Of a stretch of 64,000 nucleotides of DNA, positions 1-13,200 are shown in pieces (position 1 is the first letter of the stretch; each line of letters begins with the position of its first letter). Under the pieces are notes generated by a model, which saw only the letters and a list, made by a program, of their open reading frames with translations, was not told the origin of the DNA and did no database searches. Source of the DNA: Archilochus colubris (taxonomy: Eukaryota > Chordata > Aves > Apodiformes > Trochilidae); assembly GCA_023079485.1 (NCBI GenBank), contig CM041083.1, positions 110,215,554 to 110,279,553 on the forward strand, read 5' to 3'. The translations under genes were made by a program, and so were the position numbers.

Positions 1-84
1 GTCAAGTAAGGTTATAAATAATGAGGAGTCATGCTGAGAGGTTAAATGAAATTTGCTTTTTAAAAATTAAAGAAATCCAAGTCT

Positions 85-848
85 TCATAGAATCATAGAA
101 TGTTAGCTTGGAAGGGACGTCAAGAATCACCTGGTCCAACCTGTCTAGGTAAGACCATGGTTTAGATGAGGTGGCCTAGCATGCTGTCACACTGAGTCTT
201 TGAAGTGTCTGGTGCTGGGGAACCCACCACTTCAATGGGGAGAGTATTCCAATGTGTCTGACTGTTCTCATAGTGAAAAAAACTTTTTTGGTGTCCAGTC
301 AAGATCTCACCAGGATTAATTTGCATCTGTCATCCCTTGTCTTTTCCGTGTGACTCCCTGTAAAAACAGTCACTGTCTTCTTGGTAGCCACCCCTTAAGT
401 ACAATAAGAGTACCCAGCACAATAAGAGTACCTGGCAATTAGGTCTCCCCTAAGCCTTTGTTTTCTCCAAGCTGGACAAACCCAGTTCTCTCAGCATTTC
501 CTCATAAGACAGGCTTCCCAGTCCTTTAGTCATCTTTGTGACCCTTCTTTGGACCTTTTCCAGCCTGTTTGCACCTTTTTTGTATAGCAGGGAGAGGAAT
601 TGAACACAGTGTTCCAGGTGTGGCCTGACAATTGTTGAGCACTTGGAACAATGACTTTTTTTTTAATCTCTGCTGGTGATGCCCTTGTTGATGCAATCCA
701 GCAGCATCCTGTTGGCTTTCTTTGCCTCTGCAGTACACTGTTTGCTCATATTGAGCATATGTCCATCAGGATCCCTAGGTCCCTTTCCACAGAGCTGCTT
801 TCCAGCCAGGTGGATCCCAGTCCTCAATTATGTATGTTGTTCTAAATG
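85..848 (-). mobile_element. CR1 LINE fragment, antisense, diverged
   Basis: Lies in a TTC3 intron. At its low-coordinate end it carries the CR1 tail (catagaatcatagaatg) and the characteristic 'ggtccaacct' segment. Further in are recognisable CR1 RT C-terminal pieces in reverse complement, such as 'cctcataagacaggc' and 'tggaccttttccagcctg'. It is full of stops, and an internal 15-bp stretch (acaataagagtacc) is duplicated near 400-437. This is an old, 5'-truncated copy. Confidence 0.85.
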
Positions 849-1158
849 CTGAGCTATAAATTAAGAAAAAAACCTGCTGTATATCAGTTAATCCTGATGT
901 AGATATCTTTAATGCAAGTAAGAATTAATACATCTTCAGGATATTTGTACACTTACTTGATTTTATGAAACTTATACAATTTTGTGGTCTCAAGTTCTAA
1001 ATGAAAACTGGCTTTATTGTATTTGTGCTTTTCAGCAAAATATTTTGTAGTAGAATGGAGCTTATAGCTGTTGTAAGATGTGGAAAATGTCTGAGATGTG
1101 CCTAACTCCATTGCAACATCTCTATGTTAGGCTCACCACTTAATTTGTTTCTCTTCAG

Positions 1159-1295
1159 TCTTAGAAAGTTAAAAATGAAACAAGAAAAAAAGAACCGAAG
1201 AAAGTGTGCACAAGAAGAGGCACAGATTTCTGCTAAAAACAAAAGAGAAGAAAACCAGATGGGAAATGAACCATCTCAGTACAGTGATCACTGTG
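1159..1295 (+). CDS. TTC3: TTC3 coding exon (first one in window)
   Basis: The acceptor is tttctcttcag and the donor is G|GTATGT. The first base completes a split codon and the last base starts one. It encodes a very basic, charged stretch (KMKQEKKNRRKCAQEEAQ), typical of a linker helix. The adjoining frame continues exactly into the next exon. Confidence 0.85.
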
Positions 1296-4200
1296 GTATG
1301 TGGAAGTATAAGTTATTGTTCAAAGTTACCACAAAGCAGCATAAATAGCATTCTGAATGTCCTAAATGAAATTATAGAATAGTAATACTGAAAATAGCCC
1401 CCTCCCCCTGTAAAGACTTGCAGTTTAACTTAAGATTGCTTTTATTTCAGTTCTGTTACTAATTTCTAACTAACTGTAAAATTAGTGCGTGTTACATATT
1501 ACTGTTAGTACATGCTTGACTTCCTAGCAAAAAGCCTTTATGCTTGCTTCATTGGTTCACAAAGAAGCAGCCTGAATAGGGCAAAGGCTCAACTTCCAAG
1601 CTAATCTATTTAAAAGTGGTTTCAGAAAAACCTTTATGCCCAGCATGTTGGGACATGGCAACAGAAAAAAACCAAAACAGCTGCATCTTGGATAAAGAAA
1701 AGAAGACATCCTAAGTGCAGAAGCTTCAGTGACTTGGAAGGTGTATTTCAGAGGAAAGGGAAAAATAAAATTTCTTGAACATACCAAGTATGTCATCAGC
1801 TAATGCTTCAGCTTTTGTGTTCCAGTTACACTGCTCTTCAGTGTTCTGTATTTTAGAGTTGTACATTTCCACTGACTTTCTTACCTGTGTCAGGGTACAA
1901 TGCACACAAAAATGGGCGTTTGATTTTTCTGTGGGTTTTCGTTTGTATTATTAACTTTTAAATAGTGCTCACCTCATTTCTCTTGTATTTTTTCGTATTA
2001 AATATTTGCAGACACTTTTTGATCTTATAGATGCCATTCTAAGAGTTCTCTAGAACCCTGTTGCTTGTTTGGTGGCATATCCTGACACTTTCTCTATAAA
2101 ATGCTCTCAGGTGCTAATATTTTTTTTTCTTAACTACTGTTAAGAAACAATAGTTTTTATTATTTTATTATTAACTACTGTTGCTGCTATTGCAGATTAC
2201 TCCCTGTGATTTATCTTAAAATCATGGTCAGCTGACTTTGTGCAGTTCTTTTTAAAGCCTGGGCTATCTCCTTTCCTATGGCTTATCTTTAGATGTGGTC
2301 CTCGGATCCACTGCAGGTCACTCACAGACATGTATGTTATTTGGCTGCCCCAGATGCCCTTAAAACCTCTAAGAATTAAAAATGACTGGTGCAACAAAAA
2401 CACTCACTTAGCAGCATTGCAGGTGAAGGCTGGGAAACTGATGCAGGAATATGACAACACAGAACAACTTTATCACAGTTCTGCAAAAACCTGTGTGTTG
2501 GTGTTAGCCAACCTTTGTTAATTCTGCAATAAACTTGAAGTGTTGCACGTCTTTGGAGACAAGCAATCTATTACCCTGTTTTTTCACTTGGAGAAATTTC
2601 ACAAGGAAGTCTTTCAAAATGATATCTGCTTTAATCTCCCTAGTTGTCTGAGAGGTAGGGAGGCCACTTTCGGGGAGAGATATCAAAGGGTTTTTTGTTT
2701 TATTAGCAGCCAGAGCTACCTTTAAATAAGAACAAATCTTATAAATGAGAGAGGAATGCAAGCGAGAGGAACATGTGTTTGTGGCACATTTGTAACATAC
2801 AGAGGTTTTTAATGCAGACTCCTGCAGGATAAACTCAGGCTTATACCTGTGGAGTTCCTTGAATCTGTTAGTATGCTCGGAAGTGTTTGTGTTACAAAGC
2901 TTAGGTTATTCTAAGTGTAACATGTAGTGCTTTAGTTTTGAAAAATTCTTTTCAGATCTACATCTTTTGACTGGGGTTGCTCAGTTAAGCTCCTAAAGTG
3001 GCTTTCTGTAAATCTATGGTCTTGAATAACAATGAAAGGTGAAGGCTGATGTGAGACAGTAATCTTTATTGATCTTGTTCTACAAAGAACCAGTGGTAGG
3101 GTCAGGGCAAAGGTTTGCTACTAGATGTGTGCTTGGCCATTCAGAATACCTTTGAGAATTGCTTCTTGGCAGAATTCTGTCTCTGCATCAGAGCTGACAT
3201 GCAGCTCACACAGATAAATTGGCACAGACAATTGCTTGAAGCTGCTGTTACTGGCAGGCAGTATATTATTTTTTTCTTTCTGAAATCTGCTTTGAGATGC
3301 TAAGGATTGTTTCTTTGTGTAAACCAAATTTACAACATATGGTGTCAAATTCATAATGCTAAGACTGGTTTATATGGAAAGTTAGATATTCTGTAATTTT
3401 CAGTGTTGCAATAAAGCAAATTAAAAAAATTTTAACAAAAAAACCAAGACCAACAAATTATCTGTACTTCAAAGTTGATAGTTTGGACTTTATAGTTGAT
3501 GGTTTTACTTGTGGTAACTAGAAATAAAATTTGTTTTATTTCTTTTTAATTTATTTTTTAAAATCCCATTATAGGTTATATTCAGGATTTATACGCTGGT
3601 GATCGAGTCTTGCAGCATATCAGTCGAAATGCTGAGCAACTAAAAACAGCTGTTTGCGATACTTCCAAACTACTAAAGGAGTTACTTTCATGGTTTGTAA
3701 TCACTGAGGAGGATTACATGTCCTATTCCAAAACTAGTGGCATGTCACCTGAAGTAGTAGAGCAGCTCATCAGTTACTTAATTCAAGAAAAAAGCAGAGT
3801 AAAAACACGGAGTTTTATCCATGTGCTGAGTGAGCTGGAAGAAGTGGATCCCCCAAAATTACACAAGTGGCTGAAACATCTCAACAACTTGGGTAGGCCA
3901 TATGTGTTTATGTAATAGCAGAAGACCTTATCCTGTCACTTTACAGATTAAAAGATACCTCCCTATTTTCCAGTGTTGCTTTCTTAACTTCAAATAGCAA
4001 ATCAGAGCTTTCCTCATTTTCATTTACTTGATGATCCTAGCCAGGAATTCGTAGACAAGAGAGTGTCCATCTTGTCTCTGCAAGTAAAAGGTTCTAATAT
4101 TGGCAGGGCTTTGTCTGTGTAGGAAAGCAAAATTGAACAGATAAATTTTTTTGATTCTTTGTTCTTTAGATTCCAGAATAGCCTTAAATGATTTGTATAA

Positions 4201-7200
4201 ATTATTTGTTTCTGGAAGGTAAATAATGGTGGGGTTTTTGTTATAAAAGTTGAACTGCCTGTGTAACTTCATGGTAACTTGCTGCTCTTGGGCAGTTTTG
4301 CTTTGTTGTGTAATTTCCTGTGGATCTACAGCTGTATGAAGCTAGAAGTTAGTTTTTTGCAGGCAAAATGGACATAAGATGCCAAAAGCTTAGATGAGAT
4401 TTGAGTTGTTAATTCTGTTGTGGCCATGTGTTTTAAGGAATTTGTGTATTTATTATACAAGTACTAATTTGTTGTTGACTAAGTAAAATTTATACAAACT
4501 GCACTTACAGTTTTTGTTTGCACTGTCAAGATACAAAAGCTTTTAGATAATCTGTTTTCAGCTACCATGTATGTAAGTTCTAAAACAAAGTGTTTCTCTT
4601 TGAAAAGTAATATCACACAGTAAGCTGTAAAACTCTGATGCTGGAATGAAATGTTGCTCTTTTCATTTGTTTTAGGTCTGAAAGCTACAAAGAACTTTCT
4701 TCTTCAATATGAACATTTTTTAAAAGAGCTTGACCTTTCTATTTTAATTACACTCTGGAATGAAAAGTATGGTAGTAAATTTGACTATCTGGCACCTAGT
4801 TCTGAAGACCAAGAAATTCATGATTATTTCTTAAAACCACCCCTTGAGAAAAGTCGTTGTTTTATATGGCTGTTAGAAGACAACAGAGAAAATTTTCCAT
4901 TTCTTCATCAAGCATTAGATGAATTTTTTGATAAAATGGGTAAGTACTCAAAATTCATCATTCTTACAAATGTTTTGCACCACATTTAGTAGGCTCTATA
5001 AAAGGCCAAAACTTCTGTAAATCTTCTCCATTTAATCCTTAAGAGGCAAAATGACCTGAAAGGGCAAGTCACCCTTTATTAGGTTGTGTTCTGCCGTTTT
5101 GTTTCATGTGCTACAACTTTCAGGCATGTTTACTTTTTGCATGTATGATGTCCAATCAGTGTTATCTTTCAGTTTTAAACATAGAAATCTTTGAGATGCT
5201 TTGGTGTATTTCATAAAGGATTGTTACAATTGTTACAGTAATTTCATAGCTCACAGTTGTAAATTACATAAAATATTACTTCTGTTTACAAATTAGTCTT
5301 TGTTACCTTTCAATAGATGATCCTAGCATTGTATTGAAGAAGCAGGAAAATGAAAATAAATCGGTAAGTGACCTTAATGACTATTTGGTATAAGCTCAAA
5401 ACCAAATATGTGGTGTTTTAAAAATGTACAAAAGTGAACAGAGATGTGCAGCTCAAGTTTCTTACATCCTTGTCCTTCAGACCTGATGAGAGATTTGAGT
5501 CTTTTGTTCTGTCATCTCCCTGCACTCCCCCTTCTTAAAGCATTTGAAGACTGCATACTGTTTTTCTTACACTTCTGTCAGTAAAATACTTATTCTAGTC
5601 TTTCTCCTTAGTTAAAACATAAACCTAAAAGGCACCTTGTAGATGATGAATGTTTCAAAGAATGCGGATGAGGAAGTTGTAGTGAAAGTGGATGAGGGTA
5701 CAATGATGTCTTGTATCACCTCCTTCAGGTAGAGAAAACAAACTTAAGAAAAAAGGTGCAGGATTTCCAAACAGCGAGACTCTCTCTTAGTGCTGGGTCT
5801 GCGTATTTATCATGACAACTGAACCTGAAGCTTAACTCCTCCCTTAGTATGCTTAAGTTGAGTCTGCATGATTTGGACACTAACTCTATGGTGTCCAAAT
5901 GTATTATATGCTCCAGTCTGGAGCAACAAATGGGAAAGTAGTGCAACCCAGCTTCAGATGTCATTAAATTGTAAGGCTGGGAATCTGATGCTTGTTCTGC
6001 TAATAAGCAAAGTAATTTTTTTTCAAAAATGAATTTTTGCATTTGTTCATTACAATTTATAGGTACTTTTCAAATACAACCTATAATCACTTTTTCATTA
6101 TTATGTCAATTAAGATCCATGCTAATTGGCTGAAATACACTATGTACTCAATTACTTATTGTTTGAGGTAGTCTCATTTTAAATTATTCTAGCCTGGAGT
6201 TAGATTTGCCTGTACAAAACTAAGTTTTACTTTGGATACAGAATAAATCTTGAGAGCTAATTAGTTAATATACATCTTAATAATATGTGAAATAATTTGC
6301 TTCTTCATACCATGAATTGGAAATCCAAGAATGAAATGAAAGCCATTAAACTAAAACTACTAATTCAGTGTTACTTATATCCTAAAATTAAAAAAATCCT
6401 TTTAGTAAGTTACTCTTAGTAAAGTTATGTTAATCTGTCATCACAATTCTTTCATCATTACATATTTTAGGAAACTGAAGTGACTGGAACCTTTGACAGT
6501 GTAGTTTGCTTCTGTGCTTTGTGGGATGTCACAGCTGCTTAAATCTGCAATTGGAGCTATAAGTAATGAATAAGCATCTGGCATGTTAAAATGGTAGAAT
6601 ATTTTAGGTTTTAGAATCAGTGTTCTATGTGTTTAAAGAAGAAAATTATAGAAAGGCAGAAAATGGATCAAGCCATAAAAGTTCTTGTTTCTTTTTGTGT
6701 TTTCCATCTGGGCAGTGAAGTGGGAAGATGGCGTGCTTAACCTCGTAAATCTTGCTGGTCAAACCAGAATGAGAATTTTAATATGAAATTATTTTTTTTT
6801 TAAATTTACATATTGGTTTTGGAAATGCATCATACTTTTACTGTAATTAAAAAAACAGGAACTGTTTTTTCTGTTTTAGACTAATGGTATCAAAGTTAAA
6901 AACAAAAACAGAAAGAAGAACTCGAAAGACCCTAAGGTCAGTAACTTTTTAGCTGCTTACTACAAATAGGTTTGTTTATAATTCCCAGTGTTCAGATGTG
7001 TAGAGTCTGTTTTCCTAAATACCTGTGGAGACTAATTTTTGAGGTAGTTTTTGCTGAAGCAATAACTAATGCTGTTAAGACTCACTACAGTTTTGTTTTG
7101 TTAAGATTTGAATTTGATAGTATAAAATGTATTTCTAAACTTGAAAAAAAGAAAAGTTGTTCATGAATAACTTTGGCTCTGACTGTATAGCAGTATGTTC

Positions 7201-10200
7201 AGTTTATTCACTGTCTTCATTGTGAATGACTGTTTTGATCTTAGTTTCCCACATGGGAAAATTAAAAAAAAAAAAACAACAAAACTTGTGAATAGAGTAC
7301 ACTGACTGTCCTGTGTACTTAGTACTTTATTGCTCTATTTTTGTGTACTGACAATTACCAGATTTGGAGAAGGATCCTTTACCAGTCATTTTGAGAAAAA
7401 AAAATTGTCCTTACTTTTCATGAAGTAGATCTGAAATTATGTCTTTAACTGTATCTTCTGGTTATTTTTATGAGCAGTGATTGAAGATGCAAGTGTTCCA
7501 TTTATTGCTACAGAAAAGGTTCTTGTTACTGTCATCAGTCAGGTTTCTCTTTTCCTGACTTGGATGCATTTATACAAGTGTGTCTTTCTAAAGTTATGAG
7601 ACAATAAAAATTAAAAGACAACTAAAATATTCTGTCTGTGAATGTGCAAAGCTCTTTTTTTTTCTGAAATCCCAAAAGTTACCCAATAACTTTCAAGCAG
7701 AGTCCAAAGCTGAAAATTTTCATATAGCTTAAAGTCCTTGTAGCTCTGCTTGTTTTCACCAGCAGAGGAGTTACTACTCAGTTCACAGAAGCTCAAACTG
7801 AACTGTTTTGTTTGGGGGTTTTTTGTTTTTATTTATTTTTGCAATCTGCAAATTGAAGAAAAAGTTTTACAAAATGTAGTATCCAAAATCTATAAAAACA
7901 TTGTTTGAAACGGAAATGTTAAAGATGTCATAGAATCAAAATATGAGAGTAGAACACATTAAAATTGAAATTATCTGCAATTTCAGGGAGTGAGTTGATC
8001 CTAAGTGCCAAATTAAGTACCCACTCAGGCCTATTGCCTTCTTCCTATCAGTGCTGCTGTGTATCTCATATTTGGATATATGAGAAAATAATTTGCCAAG
8101 TCTTGTGGGAGACAGTGCAAAGAGAAGACACTGAATGTCAGATTAACTGTATAATATAATATATACATTAACTGTATAATGGAAAAGGGATCCATAGTTA
8201 AGGCTGCAGATGGTGAATGGGTCTTTCACTGGGTTGTGTCTTTCCAGCACAAAGCAAAATCTCAAGGCATTTCCAGTGCTTCAGATTCTTCCCTCACTCC
8301 AAACTGCAAGCCACTTGCTGTGGATTTATATTTCATTTGAGAGATGATCTCTAGATTTGATGATGATTTGACTAGATGATCTCTAGAGGTCTCTTCCAAC
8401 TCTGATGATTCTGTGATTTGTAATGGTGAAAATAAGAACAGCAGGTGTCATATTAAAACAGTGGGGAATTAGGGATAACTTAGACTTACTTTGTAGTAAA
8501 ATTATTAAAGCTTAAAGGCTCTCAGATATAACAGAATAGGTTCCTTAAAAGGTAGCTGAAGCACAACCCAGTGGAAGGAATTTATACAAACATTTTAAAG
8601 TGAAGCTATCATGCTGCTTGTTTTTTTCTTTTTACCAAGGTTCAGTACTAACAAGATGCTTACAGTTTTTACAGTGGACCTTTTTGAATATCCTTTCATG
8701 AGATGAAAAAATAACAATCTGTTTTTAATTAGTCTATTTTAGTATTATCCAGTGGAGTTAGTACAGCACCACGAGAAGAAGAAAAGATATTTATAGAAGA
8801 AAATACTTTGTAAGTGCCATCATGCATCTTTGCTTTTATTGCCTAAACTCCAAAGTGCTTTGCAGGTACTGGAGAAGACACTCTTAGAAACACCAAGTCT
8901 GGGTTAACCTCTAAGTGTTTCTGCTATGAGCTTCTATAGAGCCATAACTTCTCTGCTTCCAGGAGAGGTGTGTGGGGTATTAGAATTTTAAAGTTCTTAA
9001 CAGTGTAGGAAGTAACCAAATACTTGCCAGGCTGCAGTCCAGTGCATCATCTAGGACAGAAGCTGTTTTTTCAAGTCAGATCTCACTTGCTTCATGTTCT
9101 ATTTTAATGCAGGAAGAAATTAGCTGATTAATTTGTTCATACTCATACCAGTCACAACTGAACTTTGCCATCCACTCCATATCAAGCAGGTTGTGATGTG
9201 GAATTGAGATAATCTGTAGTGCATTGCTTAGAATATGTGTTTTAATCAGGAATCTAACTTTTGTATTCTGAGACTAGTTTTGTTCTTCCTTATGCATGTG
9301 AAGCTGCTGTGCAAGGGATAGACCTTAATATTGTTAGCTAGTGGTAGGTCACTTAAGTTTGTAGCAGTTTAAATATTTTGAGGACTGTGTTTATTCTGCT
9401 TGTTAGAAAAAAGCTTATTGTTAAGATACGTTTTTAGTACTATGTAGTATACTATTTAAAACATATATGAAAACTAAAATGATGTTCAGGAACAAGAATT
9501 ATTAATCATATGCACTATGTATTTGTTTCTTCTGTATTTAATAGATTTTGTTCTGGTTTTTTTTTTTAATGCTAGAGATTTCACAAATCCCAATGAACAG
9601 TTTCGAATCCCAGAATATCTACGAGAGCAACTAGATGAATTTGAGGCTCTCTCTAACCCTTCAAATCGTAACAATTATCAAAGACTTTTGGAAAATAACC
9701 CAGACCAAACCTGTGAGATCTTATATGAGTACGTATACATTTCTATTATTAGCTGTTCAAAGGGTTTAATATTACTTTATAATTTCTATAACATTCTGTA
9801 TTAAGTCTTGAATTAGAGTCCTGGTGGTCTGGTATATGTAGGCATGTACATAAAGGTCTGTGCTAATGCTTTGAATAATTGCATGGTTTTGGCAAGACAT
9901 GGACAAACAAATAATGTGGAAAGTTTTTATGCTTGGCTAGAGCACCATCTTCCAAATGGCTGCTCTTCAATAATTCTAGAGGTTCTTTATTTTTTAGTAT
10001 TATTGTGAAAATACAGTGTTTGAGAGATGATTTGAGAATTACATGGGAAAACTTTTATTAATAATAACAACAATTTTTTTTGTCTTTTAAGATATTTCTC
10101 TCAAATCTTGGAAGAACATGGCCCTATGGAAATAAATAATAAATTATTAGTTGGGGAATTTGAACATTTCCCTGAAGAAACTCGAAAAATTGTAGAAAAT

Positions 10201-13200
10201 GAAGGTGGTCTGAAATATTTTCTTCTGAAATCCTTTCGTTTTATTATGGTGGATGATCTTATTGCCTTGAGAAAGCATGAAGTTATTATGAGAGAAAATA
10301 CAAACAGAAATGAGACTGGGGATAATGAAGAAGAAAATTATCCAGTCTGTGATATGCAAGAAAATTCTTTCCAGGACAAGCTACAGCTAAATCCAGATGC
10401 TAAGGAATTCCAGCCATTGTTTTATCCTATCCATATATCACCATCTAATAACCTAGGAGCAGCAAGTTATGAGACCCAAAAATATTTGCCCTGCGCTTTT
10501 CCTGCTTCATGTAAATCAGTACATTCTTGGCATAGTCAGAATATTGATAACATTGAAAATACATCACTGTTTTCAGACCTTTTAGTTCAGTGCTCTGATT
10601 CTAGAAATCCTGGTATATTTTGGCCTCAAACTTTCCAGGATTGTGAACATGAAAGAATATTGCCAATGCTTTCTCCAAGGCCTCTTGTGCCAGATGTTGC
10701 TGAGAAACCTACTTATATTTACACTGATGATGTAGCTCTTCAGAGTGATGATGAATCAGTAATTTCAGACAGAAAATATGTCTTAAAGAGCTCTATACCG
10801 ACTGAAATACAAACATATGAAGACCCTCAGTGCCAAATGAAGAACTTGAATAACATGTTTTACGAAGACAATTTTGCTGTTGCAAATAGTAAAAAGGACT
10901 GTGACTGTGGTCTACATGTTTTTAAGACAGAAAAACAAAGTGGAGGTATAAAAAACAGTCCTCATACAAGGATGATAGCTGTTCAGGTAAGAAATAAAAA
11001 TAAAAACATTATTTGAGAACTTTTGAGTGATAAATGGCAGTGCTGGACACTGCAAAGTGTCAACTCCTTTTTGGAATTATTTCTTCATGAATTGTATAGA
11101 GTTTCAAGAGCAAATAGTCAAGTGATACTTCTAGCTGCCTAAATGTAAAGGATCTCAAAAGTAGCATTCTCTAGTACTTATCTCCCAGAAAAGGGCCCCA
11201 AGCTGGAAGTTACTGAGGTGTTAATCAGACCAGGAAGTTCCTTAGGACTTGCAGTTTAAGTTGCTGATGCTTTCTATAGCTACTCGTATTTCCCATTTGT
11301 AGTCTTTAAAGAGATGATCACTGAATCTTGTTCTGAATTGAAATTTTCACACATCCTTTGGCCCAGGATCAAAGGAGGGAACTGGAGCCCATCAGTTTAA
11401 ACTTGGCTTTAGAGTTTAAGGCAGAGAAAGCACTGAACACATGAAAAGGGACAAGGCATGCAGTGGAACATAAGAAGGTCAGAGCATTCACTCTTGAATT
11501 GTACCCCAGAGTTAGATCAGCATACACCACTTCTGAAACCACAGTTAAAGGAACAGGGGTCGACAATGGTCACATCCACATATTTTACAGAAAAAAAAAA
11601 ATGGATTAAGGTGCTAGATTTTCAGAGTTATGGATATGACAGTTTCACATGTGTTTATGAGAGATTATCAGACATGCTAGAGCTACTGCTGGGGATGAGT
11701 TCCTCATCTTCATTTGGGAGGAATAGCTGCTTATAGCTGTGAGATAAGTAACCTTCTCTTTGTTATTGCTTTATGCATTAGGAAGATGTCAGCCTGTTGT
11801 TTTCAACCTTGTTTTGTGTGGAGAACTTCTCTTCACAGTCTTGGGAGATGAATTTTTTTGCTTGTCTGACTGAGCTTTTAATATGGGATTTCTGTTTGGT
11901 TCTTGAACACATGCAACAAAGAGATAGCAGATGAGGCAGCAGTTTTCAATGTATTGAATTCTGGTCAGCAGAGATCAAAAGATCACTAGGCAACTGATAA
12001 CTTTTGTTCTCAGAAAGGTGGTAGTGCAAGGCATGTAATATTATCTAACTGGTATTTAATAGCCTATAAAAACAGCATCACAAACTGGATCTTTAATATG
12101 TTGCATGATTAGATTTTAAATCAGTTCTGAAAGAACTGTAAGTCCTTTGTGGGTGGTAAAAGAAGAAAACATGCAGGAACTCTGAGGATCCTTGAGTCTG
12201 GTCTCTTCTAAGTAGAGGCACTTACACAGTAGATCTTGAGTTTAGGAGGAGCCAGAAAACACAACTCCTCAGTGAGCTGTCAGATACTGTTCTTGCAAGT
12301 GTTTAGACTTTCAGACCATAGTTGTGTTTAAAGGCTCTGAGAACTCAATATAAAGGGTGCATAGTCAATTAAATTAGGGAAAGAACACAAAATCACATTT
12401 CAGAAATACTTCCATAATTTCTTTTGACACTGTAGATAGACATACTTCATAAGGTAGTTGGATTTGTAGAATTATAGATTAGGTACAGAAACTCCAAAAC
12501 AGAGCTTAACATAATTGTTGCTTGTGCAAACTGGAAAGCTTTTAAATCAACTAATGATTGTTTGTGTTCTAGGTAAATCGTGAAGTAGCTGATAGGGAAA
12601 ATAATACCTTGCCTTTTCATCCATTTGAAATTCAACAAGTAAGTTACCTGCATATTTGTTTGTATTTCTCATGAAGATGATTAAAACAATGCCCAAAAAC
12701 TTACTGAAAAGATAAAAGTTCTCTTAAAATTACATTGAACAGATGGTTTTATTGTGGTTTGTTTGGTACTGTCTGTATGCCTTTTGGTTTGGTTTTAGGT
12801 ATTTTGTTTGGGCTTGGTTTTTTTGGGTTCTCCTTCCTGTTTTCTGTATTCTGTGATGATGTTCTTGGAAGCTTCACATATGCCCACATTAAGGAGGTTT
12901 TGGACCTTTGTTCTGTAGCTATCCAGATATTAGAGTATGACTTAGGGAAATTTAGTGTTTCCCCTTCAAAAATCTTGATTTGATTTAAATACTCCTTTTG
13001 GGTATATAGGCCAGCTCAGGCTGAGGCTAATGGTAGTCTGTACAAGGAGATTGAAGTGACAAAACATGGCCTTTGAAGTCATCATATTCCATTCATGGTC
13101 AGGCATGAATGTTCCTCTCCTAACCTGGCTTGAGTTGTGTACATTAAAATTAGTAACAGATATTAAGTTGTTTTTTTTGGTTGATTGGTTGGTTTTTTTG

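Noticed and set aside
8251..8340. A longer exon continuing from the micro-exon acceptor to about 8320
   Set aside because: The frame stays open, but the only later donor (GCT|GTGGAT) leaves phase 0, which does not fit the exon at 8743.
10147..10359. - strand ORF inside the large TTC3 exon
   Set aside because: A shadow frame of the real + strand coding exon.
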